In this document: in pieces, positions 33,699-47,748 of the stretch
Layout: every line of letters begins with the position of its first letter
Numbering within the stretch: the stretch's first letter is position 1
Source: Anisakis pegreffii
Taxonomy: Eukaryota; Nematoda; Chromadorea; Rhabditida; Anisakidae
Assembly (NCBI GenBank): GCA_035041965.1
Contig: JAPYMA010002991.1
Location: 62,001 to 126,000 of the forward strand
DNA: 64,000 bases
Reading direction: 5' to 3'
Notes under the pieces: generated by a model
The model's input: only the letters and a program-made list of their open reading frames with translations
Databases searched by the model: none
Told to the model about the DNA's origin: nothing
Program-made: the position numbers and the translations under genes

Positions 33699-36600
33699 GT
33701 TCAATTGAATAACTCAATCTGTTCTATGATGAACCAATGTTAGTGGATCGAATACCTATATTCTCAGAATTGCGAAGCTACGAAACAATAATCGTGGATT
33801 GAGAGTTGTTGTTTTGTGTTGAAAGTACAGTTGGCCAGTAACGGAGTTTACATAAATTGAACTTGTGAATTTTAGGGAAGACGAAGCGACATCTTCGTCG
33901 AGAAGAGTTGTCACGGATACCGATTGTCGCTGAGGCAGATGCGCATGCAGCATGAACCAAGCTCCTGAAACAAGTCACAAATTATTCACTCATAGCATTG
34001 TAGCGTTTCAATGTACGGTACTACGTTAACGCGTTTGTTATCTAGTACAGTTGCTTGTCGATCTGTTGAGGACTGCTGCGAACTTTTATCGCTCTTGAAC
34101 ATAAATGCGAGATGCTAGGCATAGTTGTTTTCACACCTCATTTGGTGAGCTTCTAAGGAGATGCTAATTTTTTTCATTTGATCAGTATTTTCACTAATAT
34201 GGAACCCCGTTTTCTGTTACCCTTCAACTCTCGTGTGGTCTCCTTTCCTTTGCCTCCTGTATTTATATTTCCCTTTTCCACCACCCTTGTAACTATAGTT
34301 CCCCGTTCCATTCACCGTGTGTACAATTTGCCAGTCCTTTTGCCCTGTTTATAGTCCCCGATAATTCTATCCTGTGTAAATTTCCCCAGTCAGGCGGGTG
34401 AATGGCTAGTTCCTCATGTAATGGGCATGTAATCTGATCGATCCATCAATTAGATGTTCAGTCACAAAATGAGGTGCTTCTTCTCATTCATGTTATCTAT
34501 ACGTACTTACGGGTTCGCGTAACGCTCCACGCTCAGGCCTGTTGTTTTCTGTTTGTTTGATTGTTTTTTTTGTTGATTCATTTCGTTTTAAATCTCAATG
34601 TCGTTATTTCTTTCATCTTTTCATAATTATTCTTCCCTAATTTTACGTTGTTGTTTTGCGTTGTTTAAATTCTCTGTTTTTAATGATGACTAATGCGATG
34701 CGTTATGCACAAATTATATAGTTTTCATTAATTGTTGTTGATCATCACGTTATACGGTTATTATTCTCAATTCTTTTTCTAGGTATATTATTAAAATTTG
34801 ATGAGAAGCAATCTTTGGGATGATGATTGATGGATTGGCTGTGTGTTTGTTTGCTGTTTTTTTGGTGATTCGAGGAGTTTATCGAATGGGTTAGGTAATT
34901 GTAGAGGACGTTGTTATTGCTGTTGATCTCAAGGTGGCGATTGGAAGTTGCAAAGTTTCAATAGCGAATGCAGAAATGGATTATTGTAAAAGCGATTGGA
35001 AGTATGGACATATTATAATATAAATCTTATTGGCTTTGTAGTGAGTTGAATGTCACCTTATAAAGCCAAAAAGTATCACAAAATCATTATACTGATGACA
35101 TTTGAGACAGAGTAAACTCGGACTAGAAGCAGTTCGGATAGTGATGAGCTTGAAGTCACAACACGTCGATGACTGGGACCATATCCGCAATGATGTCGGA
35201 TAATGATAAAAATAGAGCTGAGTGATTGATATGGTGCTCTGTGAAGAGAATTTCAGTTATCTTACAATTAGAGAAATTTCCGGCCAATATTATTTTAACG
35301 GCCTATTCGGGTATATTACATTTATTCAATATAATATTTACTTATGTATGAAACCAGTTATATTTATGAGTTAATCTGTACAGTACAAACTTTCGCTAAT
35401 AAACATGAAGGCTGAGTAGAAACGGCTTTTGTCATTGTGTTCATTGCTGCCCAGTGGCAGGAGGATTATTTGAAAGTGCGATGGATACTTAAGGAAAGTA
35501 CAAGTAGTCTGGAGTATCTCTTTCAAGTTAGCTCAAAAACTGCATTTTGCTATCAAACGATCGAAAATATCACGATTCGGTAGTTTCTCAATCATTAATT
35601 CGAACTTTTCAATCGATTGGGCACTTTCCTAGACGTTGCCAAGTGTTTATGATATTTGAGATTGATCGAAGATATACTGTTTGATGTCGTTGAGTTACTC
35701 TGAAATATAGGATGCGTTTGATATACGGCAAATTCTGTGTATGTATAAAATATTCCGTTTAAATGCCAGCACATGCGTGAATGAATGTTCATAGATTTGT
35801 TCGAATTTCACAAAATATCTGTCAAAATATCAACTGTCATTCGGGTAATACTTTGTTTGTCGTTCATAATCATTAGGAAGTTTTTCTTTGAGAGCAAGTT
35901 TATCTCACTTAGCCTAAAGTATGCTTGAATTCATCTAATTGTTATCACTTTTGATTACTCTCTCAATGTTTTGTCGTCATTGTTTCTTACTGAATGGGTC
36001 TTCGTTGTTATTATATTATTATCATCTTTTAATTTGTGCACCATCTTGATACCGTTTCTTACAGTTGATTCAATGTCATGGATTTGAATGAATGTTTATT
36101 TGAACAGTTCGAGAATTAGACTGAAATAATAGGAGAGGTTAGCGGAGACTGATGTTAAACATGGAATCAGTATGCGTCATGTGATGCTATTTCAAGAAAT
36201 TCACGTCTTTCATATTTTTCCTCACGTAAAATCTTCCACTATGTGATCTCCATGCAACATTGTTGATCAGCCCTAATAATAAAGGAGAGACCAGCTGAAA
36301 GCAGCTGCTCTAGAAAAAAACTTATTAATGTGGCTTATAACTGTGGTAATCAATGAATGATTGATAATGATAATTATGATGAAAACATTTAAAATGATAA
36401 TACAAAGATTTTCACAATACAGTGATATTATTTTATCACGGCATCGAAACTTATCATTGATTTTTACCGATCATTTGACTGAAAAGATTTCATTCTTCTC
36501 ACAAATTGTTTTCCCCTTTTGCATTCGGAATACAAATAGGATTTGATTGTTTTCGATTCATCTTTATGTTCAATTGGTTTTTGTGTTCGTTTATGTTTAC

Positions 36601-38176
36601 AGAAAACTATCGCATGTTATTCGATTTGTTCGTATTGAATTTCTTGAATGCATTGAATTCTTTATTGTGTTTTCGCTGTTTTACTTCTTATAGCTGATAT
36701 TGTTATTCTGAGTAGTGTTATCGATACTACAGTTGTTGTTGTTATTGTTGTTATCTTCACTTTTCTTATCCGCGTTTCATTTTCGTGTTATTTTTTGGTT
36801 GATTTCATTTGGAACATTTGGAATTGTTTTCACTGAAACTTTTCCTCATTTCATCTCATCATTCTGTTGTTTTTTTCATTATTTGTTTCTATTATTGTAG
36901 CTTGCTCAGCAGCCACTCTGAACCTGGTTCAGTATAATTGAAATTGTATATGTGCTGCACTTTGCTTTTCGTTCAAAATTTTCAGCAGTGTAGTTTTTTT
37001 TTGAGTTTTTTTCTGGAATTTCATCTCATCACCTATGTACCATTCAAGTTTCTTTCTGACACCTTTCTCATCAACAACATTCTTGGAATAATGAATATCT
37101 TTCAAATTATTTCTGCACTTCGTCTAATTCACAATACAATACAGTGCTTTCCTGAAACATTTACACACAAAATGAAGAATGCCGTTTGTTTTCATTTCGT
37201 TCTGCTCATAAACAATATTTCGAAGTTTATTGTAATTTATTGTCGTCGACTTATATCAAGAATTTGTTGTTGTGTTGCGTATGAATTCTACGTCTGTTTC
37301 GTAAAATTTCGATTATGTGTTTATTTTCAGTTTTATTTTCGTGTTTTCAGTTATTGCTTACAAAGCATGTTTTATCATTGATACTATAATTATAATTCTC
37401 ATCGTTGTTTTGTCACTATGATCAATTCGAAGCTATACATTAATTTCTGTGTGTTCTTAATGATAGTACGTGAAAATTCGATTAAAATCTTCCAATCGAT
37501 TTCATTTTCTCATTATTACCGTTATCAAACACGCAATACAGAAGATTTGTTCTGTGTGTTTCAGCCGAACCCGACACGACTCCATAAAGAAAGGTATTCT
37601 TGAGGCAACAAATCACAATTCGCATATCGCAACGAAAAGCTTGTTAGACGTTTTTCAACAGGACGAAGAAACAACACGAAACATTAGAGCACATAAATAG
37701 CAGTTAGTATCGTATATACAGCGCATGTATGAGAGTTATGAGTGCAACAGCTTAAGCAAGATCCATTGGGAATCCGTTGCAAAATGCAAAAAAAGTGGAG
37801 TGACCTAAGAAATGGACGAAACAATGTGCTTGGATAATATGGACAGAAATTTTGCGGAGGATCTCAGCAGTTGCCATTCTTCATGAACGCAACATTCAGG
37901 ATCATTCAGCAATCGGTTGAGCTGCAATCATTTTGATTATTTGCCCATATTCGTCAAAATGAATGAGTTGGAATCGACTGTACCCTGGTTAATCGCATAA
38001 TGATCACCTTTTCGAGCCAATCGTTCAGCTCTCAATCTGAAATCACCCAGTTAAAATTGAGTAAAAATTTGATAGTTATTGATCTTATATCAAGATCAGT
38101 CGATAGAGAATTTAGTAAGTAATCGAGTGAAATCAACTACAGCCAAAATGGTGACTGACACTATTCAGTGATTCAG
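33699..38176. other. Intergenic between ZP gene and M6-like gene
   Basis: The two genes converge here. No exon recognised; the 147-codon frame at 36938-37381 is T/F-rich, lacks splice sites and is treated as chance. No clear AATAAA is visible just after either stop codon. The stretch holds TTG/TTA-rich simple sequence near 36730-36760. Confidence 0.45.
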
Positions 38177-40025
38177 TTAGAGAAATAATTCAGACCTTGT
38201 GTAATTAGCCGTCATGCACATCAAGAAATAGACAAGTCCAGCCAAAGCCATCAATGCGCACAGAAAAGCGCCAACGAATGGCCAAACTTGATTGTGCTCC
38301 TTTGCACACAACGCCTCCTTCTTGTCCTTACAGAAAGTTAGATCGACCTTCTGAAATGTTTAACGAATTTGAGAAACTAAGTGATTTCATGAGATGATTA
38401 TAGCGAGTACGGATCATATGTTGTCGTAACAATTGACTGACAAAAACTACAAGAACATGAATAATAACAGATATGTGACAAAAGTTACACAGCCATGACA
38501 ATATGGTGTTTTATTAACTGACAGTAACATATTTCATTGCAACGATACAGAAGAATGAATGGATTCGTGAGCGATCCTCTACGGTAATTCTGCCTAATGA
38601 ATACTCCCGGGATATGAATTTAATGCAGAAGTTAGTACCGAGAGATACAGTCCAGTTAGGTTACCTGTTTGCTGAGTCGATTAACTAGTGCAGGTAACAA
38701 AACTGTGAAATCAAAGCATTGTTGATCAACGAGCGCACAGAACGAGTAAACTGCGCCGATGAAGACGATGTAGAATGCAGCCAGCACTGCACACGTACAA
38801 ACGATTAATGCCCATATCAAAACTGAAATAACACGAACTGATGAAACATAGTATATTCCAAGACTGAGGCTAAACAGCAGTTAAAAAACTTAATTCAAGA
38901 GGAATGATTGAATGAATGATAATCGCTATGTAGGTGATCCAGCAGAAAGATTGTTGTTCGGATGGCTTTCAAGGGCGAGTAGATGAAGTCATCATACAAC
39001 TGATAGTCAAATTTGATAGTCAACAAACCCAAAGCCATTGTCGATAATGTGACGAGCCCGAGAAGACATCTGGACGTTACAATCCGAGACAGTAGTGATT
39101 GATTCTCGATAGATTCAGGCTTCTTGTTCAGTTTAACTGACGCTGAAACAAACTCTAACATAAATTCCAGAATGAATTTTCGATGTTTTCAGAAACTATA
39201 CTAATTTAGGTCAAATTAGTGCATTCGATCATTTTAGCATTACCTACAGCATCTTCAAATGATCAGAAGTTTTGGTTGAGATAATGACGTTAAGATAAGA
39301 GTTTTACTTAGATTTCATGCAAACTTTATGCATTTTAAATGCATTCTATCAATTTTCATTCATCATATTCATAAGCTCGAGCATAATAACTCACTGGAAG
39401 TAGATGCAGCCCCGATGAGGAGGAACAATATGGAAATTGTTATGATGAATATTGTCACACAAACGATGACCCATCGGAACGTGAATGAGCCAAGAGGAAA
39501 GAGAGTATTAACCTGAAAATAATTTCACTTTATAAAAAATTCCTGATATCATAGATCGATAAGATCATTGCCAACGAATTACCCATCTAGCTACTCAGTT
39601 CCATTAATATTGTCGTGGTTGGCTCATTACAGGTACAAATAAACTGTGCATCATTCAACCTAATCCCATTGATTTGCTTGACATTACTGATGTAATCATC
39701 AAAACGCATGGTCGACGCTAAATGATTTACTGAAGACAGCCATCCAATGAAAATTGCAATCGTTTTTTGTGCAGTAACGTCCTATTGCTTTTATATTCTA
39801 TAACATGTCCAGTACGATGTAAATCACCTTGAACAATTGTCAGAGGACGATTACAGGCATCTGGGAAGGTAAATTCGTAACATGAATAGGTGTGGGTATA
39901 GATACCTGCATTGAGAAGCCTTCCATGGCTCCATCGAAAAGTATCGAGAATGCCAGACATCCTACGATCGATATCACTGCTGCATTCAGTGATCCCCATG
40001 GGATCGATCGGAAGCACGTCGACAT
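38177..40025 (-). CDS. nmgp-1: M6/PLP-family four-pass membrane glycoprotein
   Basis: Five exons on the minus strand: 40025-39906, 39512-39395, 39142-39029, 38822-38665, 38350-38177. All have GT/AG borders, phases agree and the total is 228 codons. The product has 227 residues and four hydrophobic segments near 13-33, 55-76, 105-140 and 194-216. The start (MSTCFRSIPWGSLNAAVIS) has the Cys, I-P-aromatic and small-residue pattern that opens M6/DM20/PLP proteins. The large second extracellular loop carries four cysteines (146, 153, 177, 185), as in the family's two-disulphide loop. The end (VYFLMCMTANYTR…) matches the last helix and tail. The ATG follows an in-frame TAA by five codons. Family members sit in neuronal and glial plasma membranes and shape membrane extensions and adhesion; C. 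elegans has one such gene, nmgp-1, used here as a likely orthologue name. The donor inside AAG|gtctg near the end could create an alternative tail. Confidence 0.85.
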
Positions 40026-42883
40026 CTTATTTTCTTCCACTTACCACTTCTTCACCCGTCTTTAACCGTATGACTCGGGGTCATTCTCTAAATACGAACT
40101 TGATAATTAAACGTGAAATTTGCCCGGAATACAATGAACAGTAGTCACGAGTTGAATAGTGTCGCGGATATTCGGAGGAATTTCCGCGAAGATATAAGGG
40201 ACCTGATAAGTAGAGAAAATGAAATCACATGTAGAACTTCAAGAACATAGTTCTAGAACGTTAGTTCACTTGAAAAGTTCATATGAAGTTACGAATAGAG
40301 AAAGGGATTGTCATTGAAGCGAATATTTTACTTTGATGAGCTTTACAACAAACCAATCAATTTATACCAGTGAAACGCTAACGAATTTGAAAACGTTGGC
40401 GATATTCAATTCTTTCAGAGAAAGTCATATAATGACTCATTCACATGACCAACGCAATTTCGACACTGTTTTCGAAGTATTTGTTCAGAAAATGGAGTTA
40501 AATTGAATTGTTTTTACGGATTTTTCATCGTCAAATTGTCATTTTCATTGCAAAACGCAATCAGTTGACTGATAAAAAATGTGAAAAAAAGTATGATGAA
40601 TCATTAAGCATTATAATGATTGCAAAAACACTGTCACATATGAGAGCTAGAGACGAGTATACTGACGATTCCTTAGAGCATCACAACAACTCAGAATATG
40701 AAAGATGATGACTCGAACTCGGTGCTCATCATTTAAAAAGTCACAAAAATGTCAATGTCATTGATGATACGTTCTTGATTGCTATCCAACGATGCAGACA
40801 ATTGCGAGGATATCCAGTCAGCACTGCCAATTAATCATGAAGGAGCAATTTTGCGAAAGAAAAAACACTTCCGAAACTTATTTCATACTATTGTTCACTG
40901 AAATTGTTTCCGTGCCTTCGCTAAAAATTCAACAATTTAATGATAGCTATTCGTCGTGAATGCCATTCATACATTAGTGAGCGACTCATGCAATATTGAG
41001 CAGAACGGAAAAGAATTTTCGAAGCGATTTGTTCTCAATAAATCAAACATACGTCTTCCACTGAACAGAGTAAGGTATTGGGAATGAATTCCGATGAAAA
41101 TCAAAATATGAAGTAATCAAATAACACCGTACGAACAAAATATGAAAGCACAATGAAAACGTTAAGCGTATGAAGTGGCAAATGCTTGTTTGCTCAGTAT
41201 TATTATCTGATTGTGAATATTTGCCTTGTTCGTTGGTTGGTTGGGTCAATATCCTCCGTGATGTTATTGTTGTTGTTACTATTGCTGAGGCAATTATCGC
41301 CCATATACCAGTCAGTAGTTTGTTGGTTGGTTCAGAGCCGGTGAGTTGACAGACATGCGACATACGAGAGTGAGCGATTCATGCAGTATTGATCCATCCA
41401 TTCGTCTTCATGCATTAATTGCTAGTTGTTCTGCATGCGAGCCACCAACCGACCGATCGACATTCAACTCATCGGTAAACAGTAGCAGTCATAATGAACA
41501 AGACGAGTAATAAAAGCGTTCAACGTACATTCTAGAGAAGATTATTGCCATAATCAATAGGAATAGATCGTTCGTCACATTGGGCAATTGGGTTAAAGTT
41601 ATTAGGATGAAAAGGTTTGAAAAAGGTTTGAGTCGAAAATTTTTAAATAATAATAATAATAATAATAAGAGAGAAACGTTGAGAAGGCGACTTAAATCGA
41701 TGAAGACAATAGAACATAAAAGATGAGTGGTGGTAGTGGTGGTGGAGTGAAGAAGTTGTGAAGAAAAATCAAAATTTCATTTGCGATGCTGAACAAATGT
41801 TTCGTTTATGCTCTCTCAATCAAACACCATTAGCAGTTTCAGTTTAAAATTTACAATTGGTTTGGAATGAATCGATTGAGGCGAGATGCGGCGAACATGA
41901 GAAATATGTGTGTGTGTTGCTATCATTGTTTAGCATGTGGTTAACATTCATCGATAATCACGGTGATTCAATACAGCTTCGTTGCCTATAGCATACTCTT
42001 TGTTTGGCCAATCTTATTGGCTTATTTCATTGAGTCAGAAAGAAGTTGATGTCAGCTAACGAAACTGATAATCCAAACATATGCACAGCAAAATCTATCA
42101 ATCGACAGGTAATAGCATCAGCTGGTTAAAACACTGACACTGAAAAATATCCGTTTTATTCGACCTACAGATATGATCGTATTCGAAAACATAGCTTTGC
42201 AAAGAGAGTACATTATCCAAGTTAATAGGGTATTTGGCTTCGATGCGTAACTCGCGATTTGTTCAAATTGTTGGCTGAAGCAATTTCTCATCGGATAGAG
42301 AGGAAGTTGTATGTGCTTCTAAGGCTAATGTTCAATGAATCTCGCACAGTTCATAGCTGGTACTAGTGTTTGGAGGAGATCGCATGATTCCGTCTTCTTA
42401 ATCATAAGGCAGGGATCTATGTTCTGAAAAGTGCCGGGACTTCGGGATTTGATGAAATATGGCATTATATAATTTGGCATTCACATTTCTTTCATTACAC
42501 ATCAGTCATTTCCAGTTCATTCATGCTCAGTAATGTCTTTTGTTTGCTACCCAAATGGCAGCGATTTGATAAATCATTACGTTGCAATTCCACATCGGCT
42601 TTCGTTTTCCATAAGGCAATGGAAGAAAATTTCGCAATGTCATCACTCTTGCGTCGATATTCGTTTCGTCTTTTTGTTTTGTCTTCTGTTCATAAGCACT
42701 CATCAACTCTGGGATTGACAGACGATGTAGGAAATAAATCCTGACTCTGGATTTAAGAAATGATCGAGATATCGCAAACACTAGCTACCAGAGAATAGAA
42801 ACTCAACTTCTAGTATATTCCGAAAAATTGAATGGCTCCAAGCTGTCCATGTGAACTCTATGCCAAACTCTGTACATGTGATC
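40026..42883. other. Upstream region of M6-like gene, no gene seen
   Basis: This is the region 5' of the M6/PLP-like gene. No exon with both splice sites was found. A strong donor-like gtaagt lies just 5' of the start codon (minus strand, ~40040), hinting at an alternative 5' UTR exon. An AAT trinucleotide run lies at about 41646-41669. Frames at 41043-41363 and 42523-42781 overlap in several readings and are not called. Confidence 0.4.
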
Positions 42884-43340
42884 TCTATGTTGATCAGTAA
42901 TGCATTATCAAGGAAAAATTTGGAGTAATACTTCCAACTTCTCTATATCCTCAGTTTTGCCCACTAACACAACAATTTCTATATAGCATCAGATTCACAA
43001 GATTCTCTGCTACAAGAATATCATATGTGTTGCCGGATGAAAATACCTAGTTCATGAGATATAGCTAAATTTCTGAAAGTAGTTCACATTGCTGAGCAAC
43101 TCCAGTAAAGCACAAAGCTCTAGAAATATGATCTTTGTGTTGATCATCAATGCATCGATTGCTGTGGCAAAATCGATAGTATCACTTTCGAATCACCTAT
43201 ATCCTCAGATATGACCAGGACCATTATGATATCTATGCAGTTCCACATTCATAAGGTTCTCTGCTATAAGAATATCACATAAGTTGCTGAACGAAAATGC
43301 CTACTTCATAGGATATAACTAAATTTCTGAAGATATATCA
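42884..43340 (+). repeat. Two-copy diverged tandem duplication, ~240-base period
   Basis: Copy 1 (about 42884-43080) and copy 2 (about 43124-43325) align along their length. Shared blocks are 'gttgatca.{1,2}aatgcat', 'ctatatcctcag', 'ggttctctgcta.aagaatatca' and 'atagctaaatttctgaa' with few changes. Identity by eye is about 70-75 percent. No open frame is preserved in both copies, so a non-coding satellite-like or element origin is likelier than duplicated exons. Confidence 0.65.
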
Positions 43341-46300
43341 ATAAGCTGCGTAATTTCATTGCACTGCTAAACTCTAGGAAAAGGACCTCTACGTCAGCTT
43401 TCCCGAACTTCAGTGGATTTACGCTCAACCAAAAATAGTATGTGAACAGGATAATTTTCCACCCCTCTTACGATGAAATACTTTTATTTTCTGTTGTTCG
43501 CTATTTTCAATCGCTCAATAATTTACGTGTAAGTTTCCAAATTAGAAGTTGTATTGGAGAATGTTTTGATACTTTGACCGTATACGGCACTGATTTCTCC
43601 TCAACCAACCATATCGAAATGTTGAAATATTCCGTTCATTTCCTCAATTTATTCATTGTATGTTCCCTTTTTCTTCACATTCATTCATTCACCAGTTAGG
43701 TAATAATATTTTAGAGGATGGTTAAAGGATGTTGGCTGTCTCTTAAGTGTATCGAATCAAGATCTTTTATGTAAACAATCAAACTTTTAAAAGTGTTTTT
43801 ATTTACCAACCCAGCGACTGTCGAGCAAACAACATGAATAACAATAATACTTGAAGAGGTAAGTAATTCTGCTTACACTTGAAGAACATATTAGATGATG
43901 CTTTATTCATACTCTTATTGTTATTAAACATTCAACATGTCATCTTACCCATTGTATTATATCTTGTAATCCTTTAGCCAGCCCTATCGTATTCCCTATT
44001 CTTTGCTTCTGATTTTTGCTTCAAACTCCACGGAAACGTCTCATTTTTTGTATCAAACGCTCTTCTCTCATTCCCAGCCCATCAAGAAATATCAATGAAA
44101 TGCACTCGAAACGAGTACGTTCATACAAATACTTGTGTTTATTAGTACCACTGCTATTTTATCCAGGCAATTTGTCAAGCTTATACGAGTGTTCTTTAGC
44201 CTCAGCCATTTGAATTGGCCACGACGACTCAAAGCTCACACTTACTTTCAGGATTACGTATAAGCTTGCGTTTGTGCTTATGGTTGGAATTAAGCATGCA
44301 AGAGGTTGAAATATATGCACCCGTGTGCATGACTGCAGTCGTATGAGATTTAATGGTGGCCAATTGCTTTTTTCTAATGTGGACTCATTCCCAAACAATC
44401 AATCACGAACAGATGCTTGTTTAGTCGTTGTTTGAAAGACGTGTGAATGTGCGATCGAATTTCATAAGCTTCTTACCGAGAAAAAGACGTGGGAATTCAT
44501 TACTGTTGTGGCTGTTGGTGGTGAAGAGGAATAGATTATTGTGGGAATATCGAATTACTTGTATTCTGGCTGAATGGTTTACTCTTATTTGATTCATTCA
44601 TACATTCATTTATTCATTCACTCCTGTATTCATCAGAACAATTTCCATTGTTCGCTTGAAACACTTGGGTATGAAAACAATCATCGATGACCTTTTCGAA
44701 TCAAATCGAGAGATTTGCTTTCTTTATCCATTTATTCATTTCCACACAATATGTAACCGTAATGATCGCGAATACTGTCCGTTAGTATGCGCAGCTCAGA
44801 ACTGATAAAAAACATGTTGAACACACAAAATCTATTGAGAAAATAAGTTAAGATCCATGGAGTGAAACTGAAAGGGTCACATTGGTTAGTTCAAGAAAAT
44901 CACCATACTGTGCCTGAATCCTGATTGGATTGCTCTGATTTTAGATCGATTATTTTGATCGAATATTGCTCGAATAAGATTGTCACTATGCTCGGTTTTT
45001 ACGAAGCGAGACTGAACATGCAAATTGTTGCCATGACCATTCAGTATTCTAATAATAAGTAATGCTCTTCTCAAACTCTTTTGCAAATTTCATGCTAAAT
45101 AATGAAAATCTTACTATTAGCAACCTCATTCATATTTTCCATCTTATAAAGATTCTCGTAATTCAAATACTGGTAATTCTGGTAGTATAGCTGGTGATCA
45201 TGAATGATTTTTTAATCTGCATCAATAGCACTACCAAACTATGACCTGCCATCTGATCATATCCTCGAAAAATATACCTCTTCTAAAGCCATCCAATTGG
45301 CACTGACCCATCGTTCATTGCCAAATGCCAGATTTCAAGTCTGTTTCCAATCAACGTTTATTGAGCTCATCCCTCGTATAAATTTATTGGGTATTGGATA
45401 TTCATTAGTTCTATTCGACTTGTATTATTAATCTCTCGTGAGGATTGCTCGAATGAATCTCTTTTCAGCAAACGCTTTTCTGCATCACGTCGATACTTGA
45501 CACACCACCATCCAACTATCATAAATCATTAAACTCTTACACGTCTTACACACCACCACAATGATTGCAATCAGCATTGCGCATTGCATTTTCAGCAGTC
45601 ACAATTCAATTGTGCAATAGAGAGATGCTCAAAATTGAGGTTTATCAACGAATTTATCATTACTACCATTAACTTGTGGGAGTCAATATTGTGAAAACTG
45701 AACTGGTTGCTGTTCAGAATATCGGCTAGAGCAATTTAAACACTTACAAGGGAAGGTCACGAACTGAACCCAGCGTTTCGGGATGAGATATACATCAAAT
45801 TGTAGAACTCTTCGAGCTTGTTAGAATAAACAAGACTCAGAATAAACAAGAATTTGCTCGATTGCCTCTAATCAGATGGAATTCATTTTCGGATTCACAG
45901 CCATACTTGTCATCCGGGAAGTATCCTACTTCAAAAACTTTAGAAACGATGAGATCAATATTTTCCGCAAACTAAACAAAGTTGCAACCCCATAGACTGC
46001 AATTTCTGCCACAGCTCAAAATAATTCAATTTCTTTACAACTTTTTCGATTCATAAACCAGAGCAGATTCTATCCATCCAAAAGCCAAACTGAATCACTC
46101 GACCTAGTCATCTTCTTACAATTACACTAACTTGTTAGCAATACATTTATTTCTCCTTGAAATGCCTAAGATGAAAATTGGATATTTTCAAATAAATGCA
46201 TATCCAATTATATTTTCCCTTGATCGATGAAGATCGCCGTATTCATGGAAGACCAGAAAGGCCACAGCAACGGATCAACAATGCGTATGTGTTGTTAAAG

Positions 46301-46832
46301 TGTTAAAGCGCATTGCTTAGCTAATACCTCCCTACAAACGCATCTGAGACAGATAGTCATCCATTACGTAGCGCTGGTGTTTACGCTCTTTCCTATGCAG
46401 GCAGCTTAATCACCGTTGTGATCATTGGTCTCTTAGTCGACTTCAAACACCGATCTGTGGGCATTCGTTGCACATATTAACGGACATTGAGGATAATTAT
46501 AGCAACGGGTGATTGATTCAATTGGTCGATTCGGTGAGTTCTTGATATGGAACAAGGCTGAAATAAGAAACTGACATCTGCAATGATAATTATTTTTGTA
46601 TGCATCATTATGCTAGCAATAATAAGTATATTATTCAATAAGACTGCCTGAACATTCTTTTGTTGTCATTTCTATGGTCATCAGCTGAATATCCAATGAT
46701 CGGTAACGAGTATAGCTTCTATCCGTCGTCTATTCACTTCAATCTTTGATCGCTTAAAAATATCATTTGACTGATGTGCACAAATACGGCAATATCTAAT
46801 TTGGGATAATTTGATACCATAAAATGAGGCAA
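43341..46832. other. Non-coding stretch, weak splice-like signals only
   Basis: No gene recognised. On the minus strand a strong donor AAA|gtaagt near 44240 follows a short open stretch, but neither reading frame nor acceptor is decisive. ATTC-type simple repeats occur near 44595-44625. Confidence 0.35.
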
Positions 46833-46836
46833 TTAC

Positions 46837-47007
46837 CAATGGTGTATGGGGAAGACAATTGCAGATTCGGTTCCATCGGCCACGTTATCACCTGTTCCTG
46901 AATTTCTTACTTGAACCTCAAAAATTTCTCTCACTTGAGTTGTTCCCAACGTCTTCATTTTTTGTGCTAAACAAAACTTCATTATTTCCAGATTCTTCGA
47001 TGTGAAA
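46837..47007 (-). CDS. Possible minus-strand exon, unknown product
   Basis: Between a possible acceptor (cctttgcaag) and donor (CATTG|gtaatt) the frame …KMKTLGTTQVREIFEVQVRNSGTGDNVADGTES… is open and of balanced composition. A second strong donor (CAA|gtaaga) lies inside it, and a second frame (…EESGNNEVLFSTKNEDVG…) is open over the first half, so the reading is ambiguous. Product unrecognised. Confidence 0.3.
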
Positions 47008-47740
47008 CTTGCAAAGGAACAGAAAGAAATATTGCTCTGGAACAAATTTTTGAACGATTTGATATGTAAATAAAATTGGCAAAAAGTGATCATTGGTTAA
47101 GGATTTAAACTGAAAGCTCGAAATGAGTTCATTGGCACCAGGAAAAAATAAATGTTTCGGTATAAACAGCTTGTGCCGAGTTTATTATTACTGCAAAAGA
47201 TCGATTACATCGAATCATTGTAAAACTATCATCCAACGTGGAAAGTTTAAAATCATTCTGTTGTTTGCGAATTAATCTGTTTACACCAAATCGAATCATT
47301 TGAATCACTTCACAGTATTATTTCAATCACATTAGAAGTGCACACTTATCAAATTCGTATTTTTTGCGTTAATTCGAGAAGGATTTTCTCTGAGAAACGA
47401 AAATCTGACAAATGTCGCTATCACTCAATGAAAAGATCGATCACCTTCTTTTGATCACGTTCGTTTTTCTCGATCATCATTTTTTTCGTCTCAGTATAAT
47501 TGTTTTAATTTATTTCGTAATCAGTCTCGTGAGATTTCTGATGAAATTCTGGAATTTATTGGTGTAACTTTTAAAAATGCGAACTTCTCCGACGGATCAA
47601 AAAAATCATTCCGTTTTTGACGAATTTGATACGCACAACGTGCAGAATCGTAGAGCACTATCATCAGTTAATGTATTTTTGAGCACGGATATTAAAATCC
47701 CTGTTCTTGTTTAAGTTGTTTTTGGAAATGAAACTGATCT
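47008..47740. other. Non-coding stretch, nothing recognised
   Basis: AT-rich sequence with no exon, RNA gene or repeat that I can support. Confidence 0.4.
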
Positions 47741-47748
47741 ATCTAGCA

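Noticed and set aside
36938..37381. 147-codon plus-strand frame
   Set aside because: F/C/Y-rich product of T-rich DNA without splice sites or homology.
44159..44398. Minus-strand frame with strong donor AAA|gtaagt near 44240
   Set aside because: No consistent acceptor or frame and no family resemblance; kept only as a weak splice-like signal.
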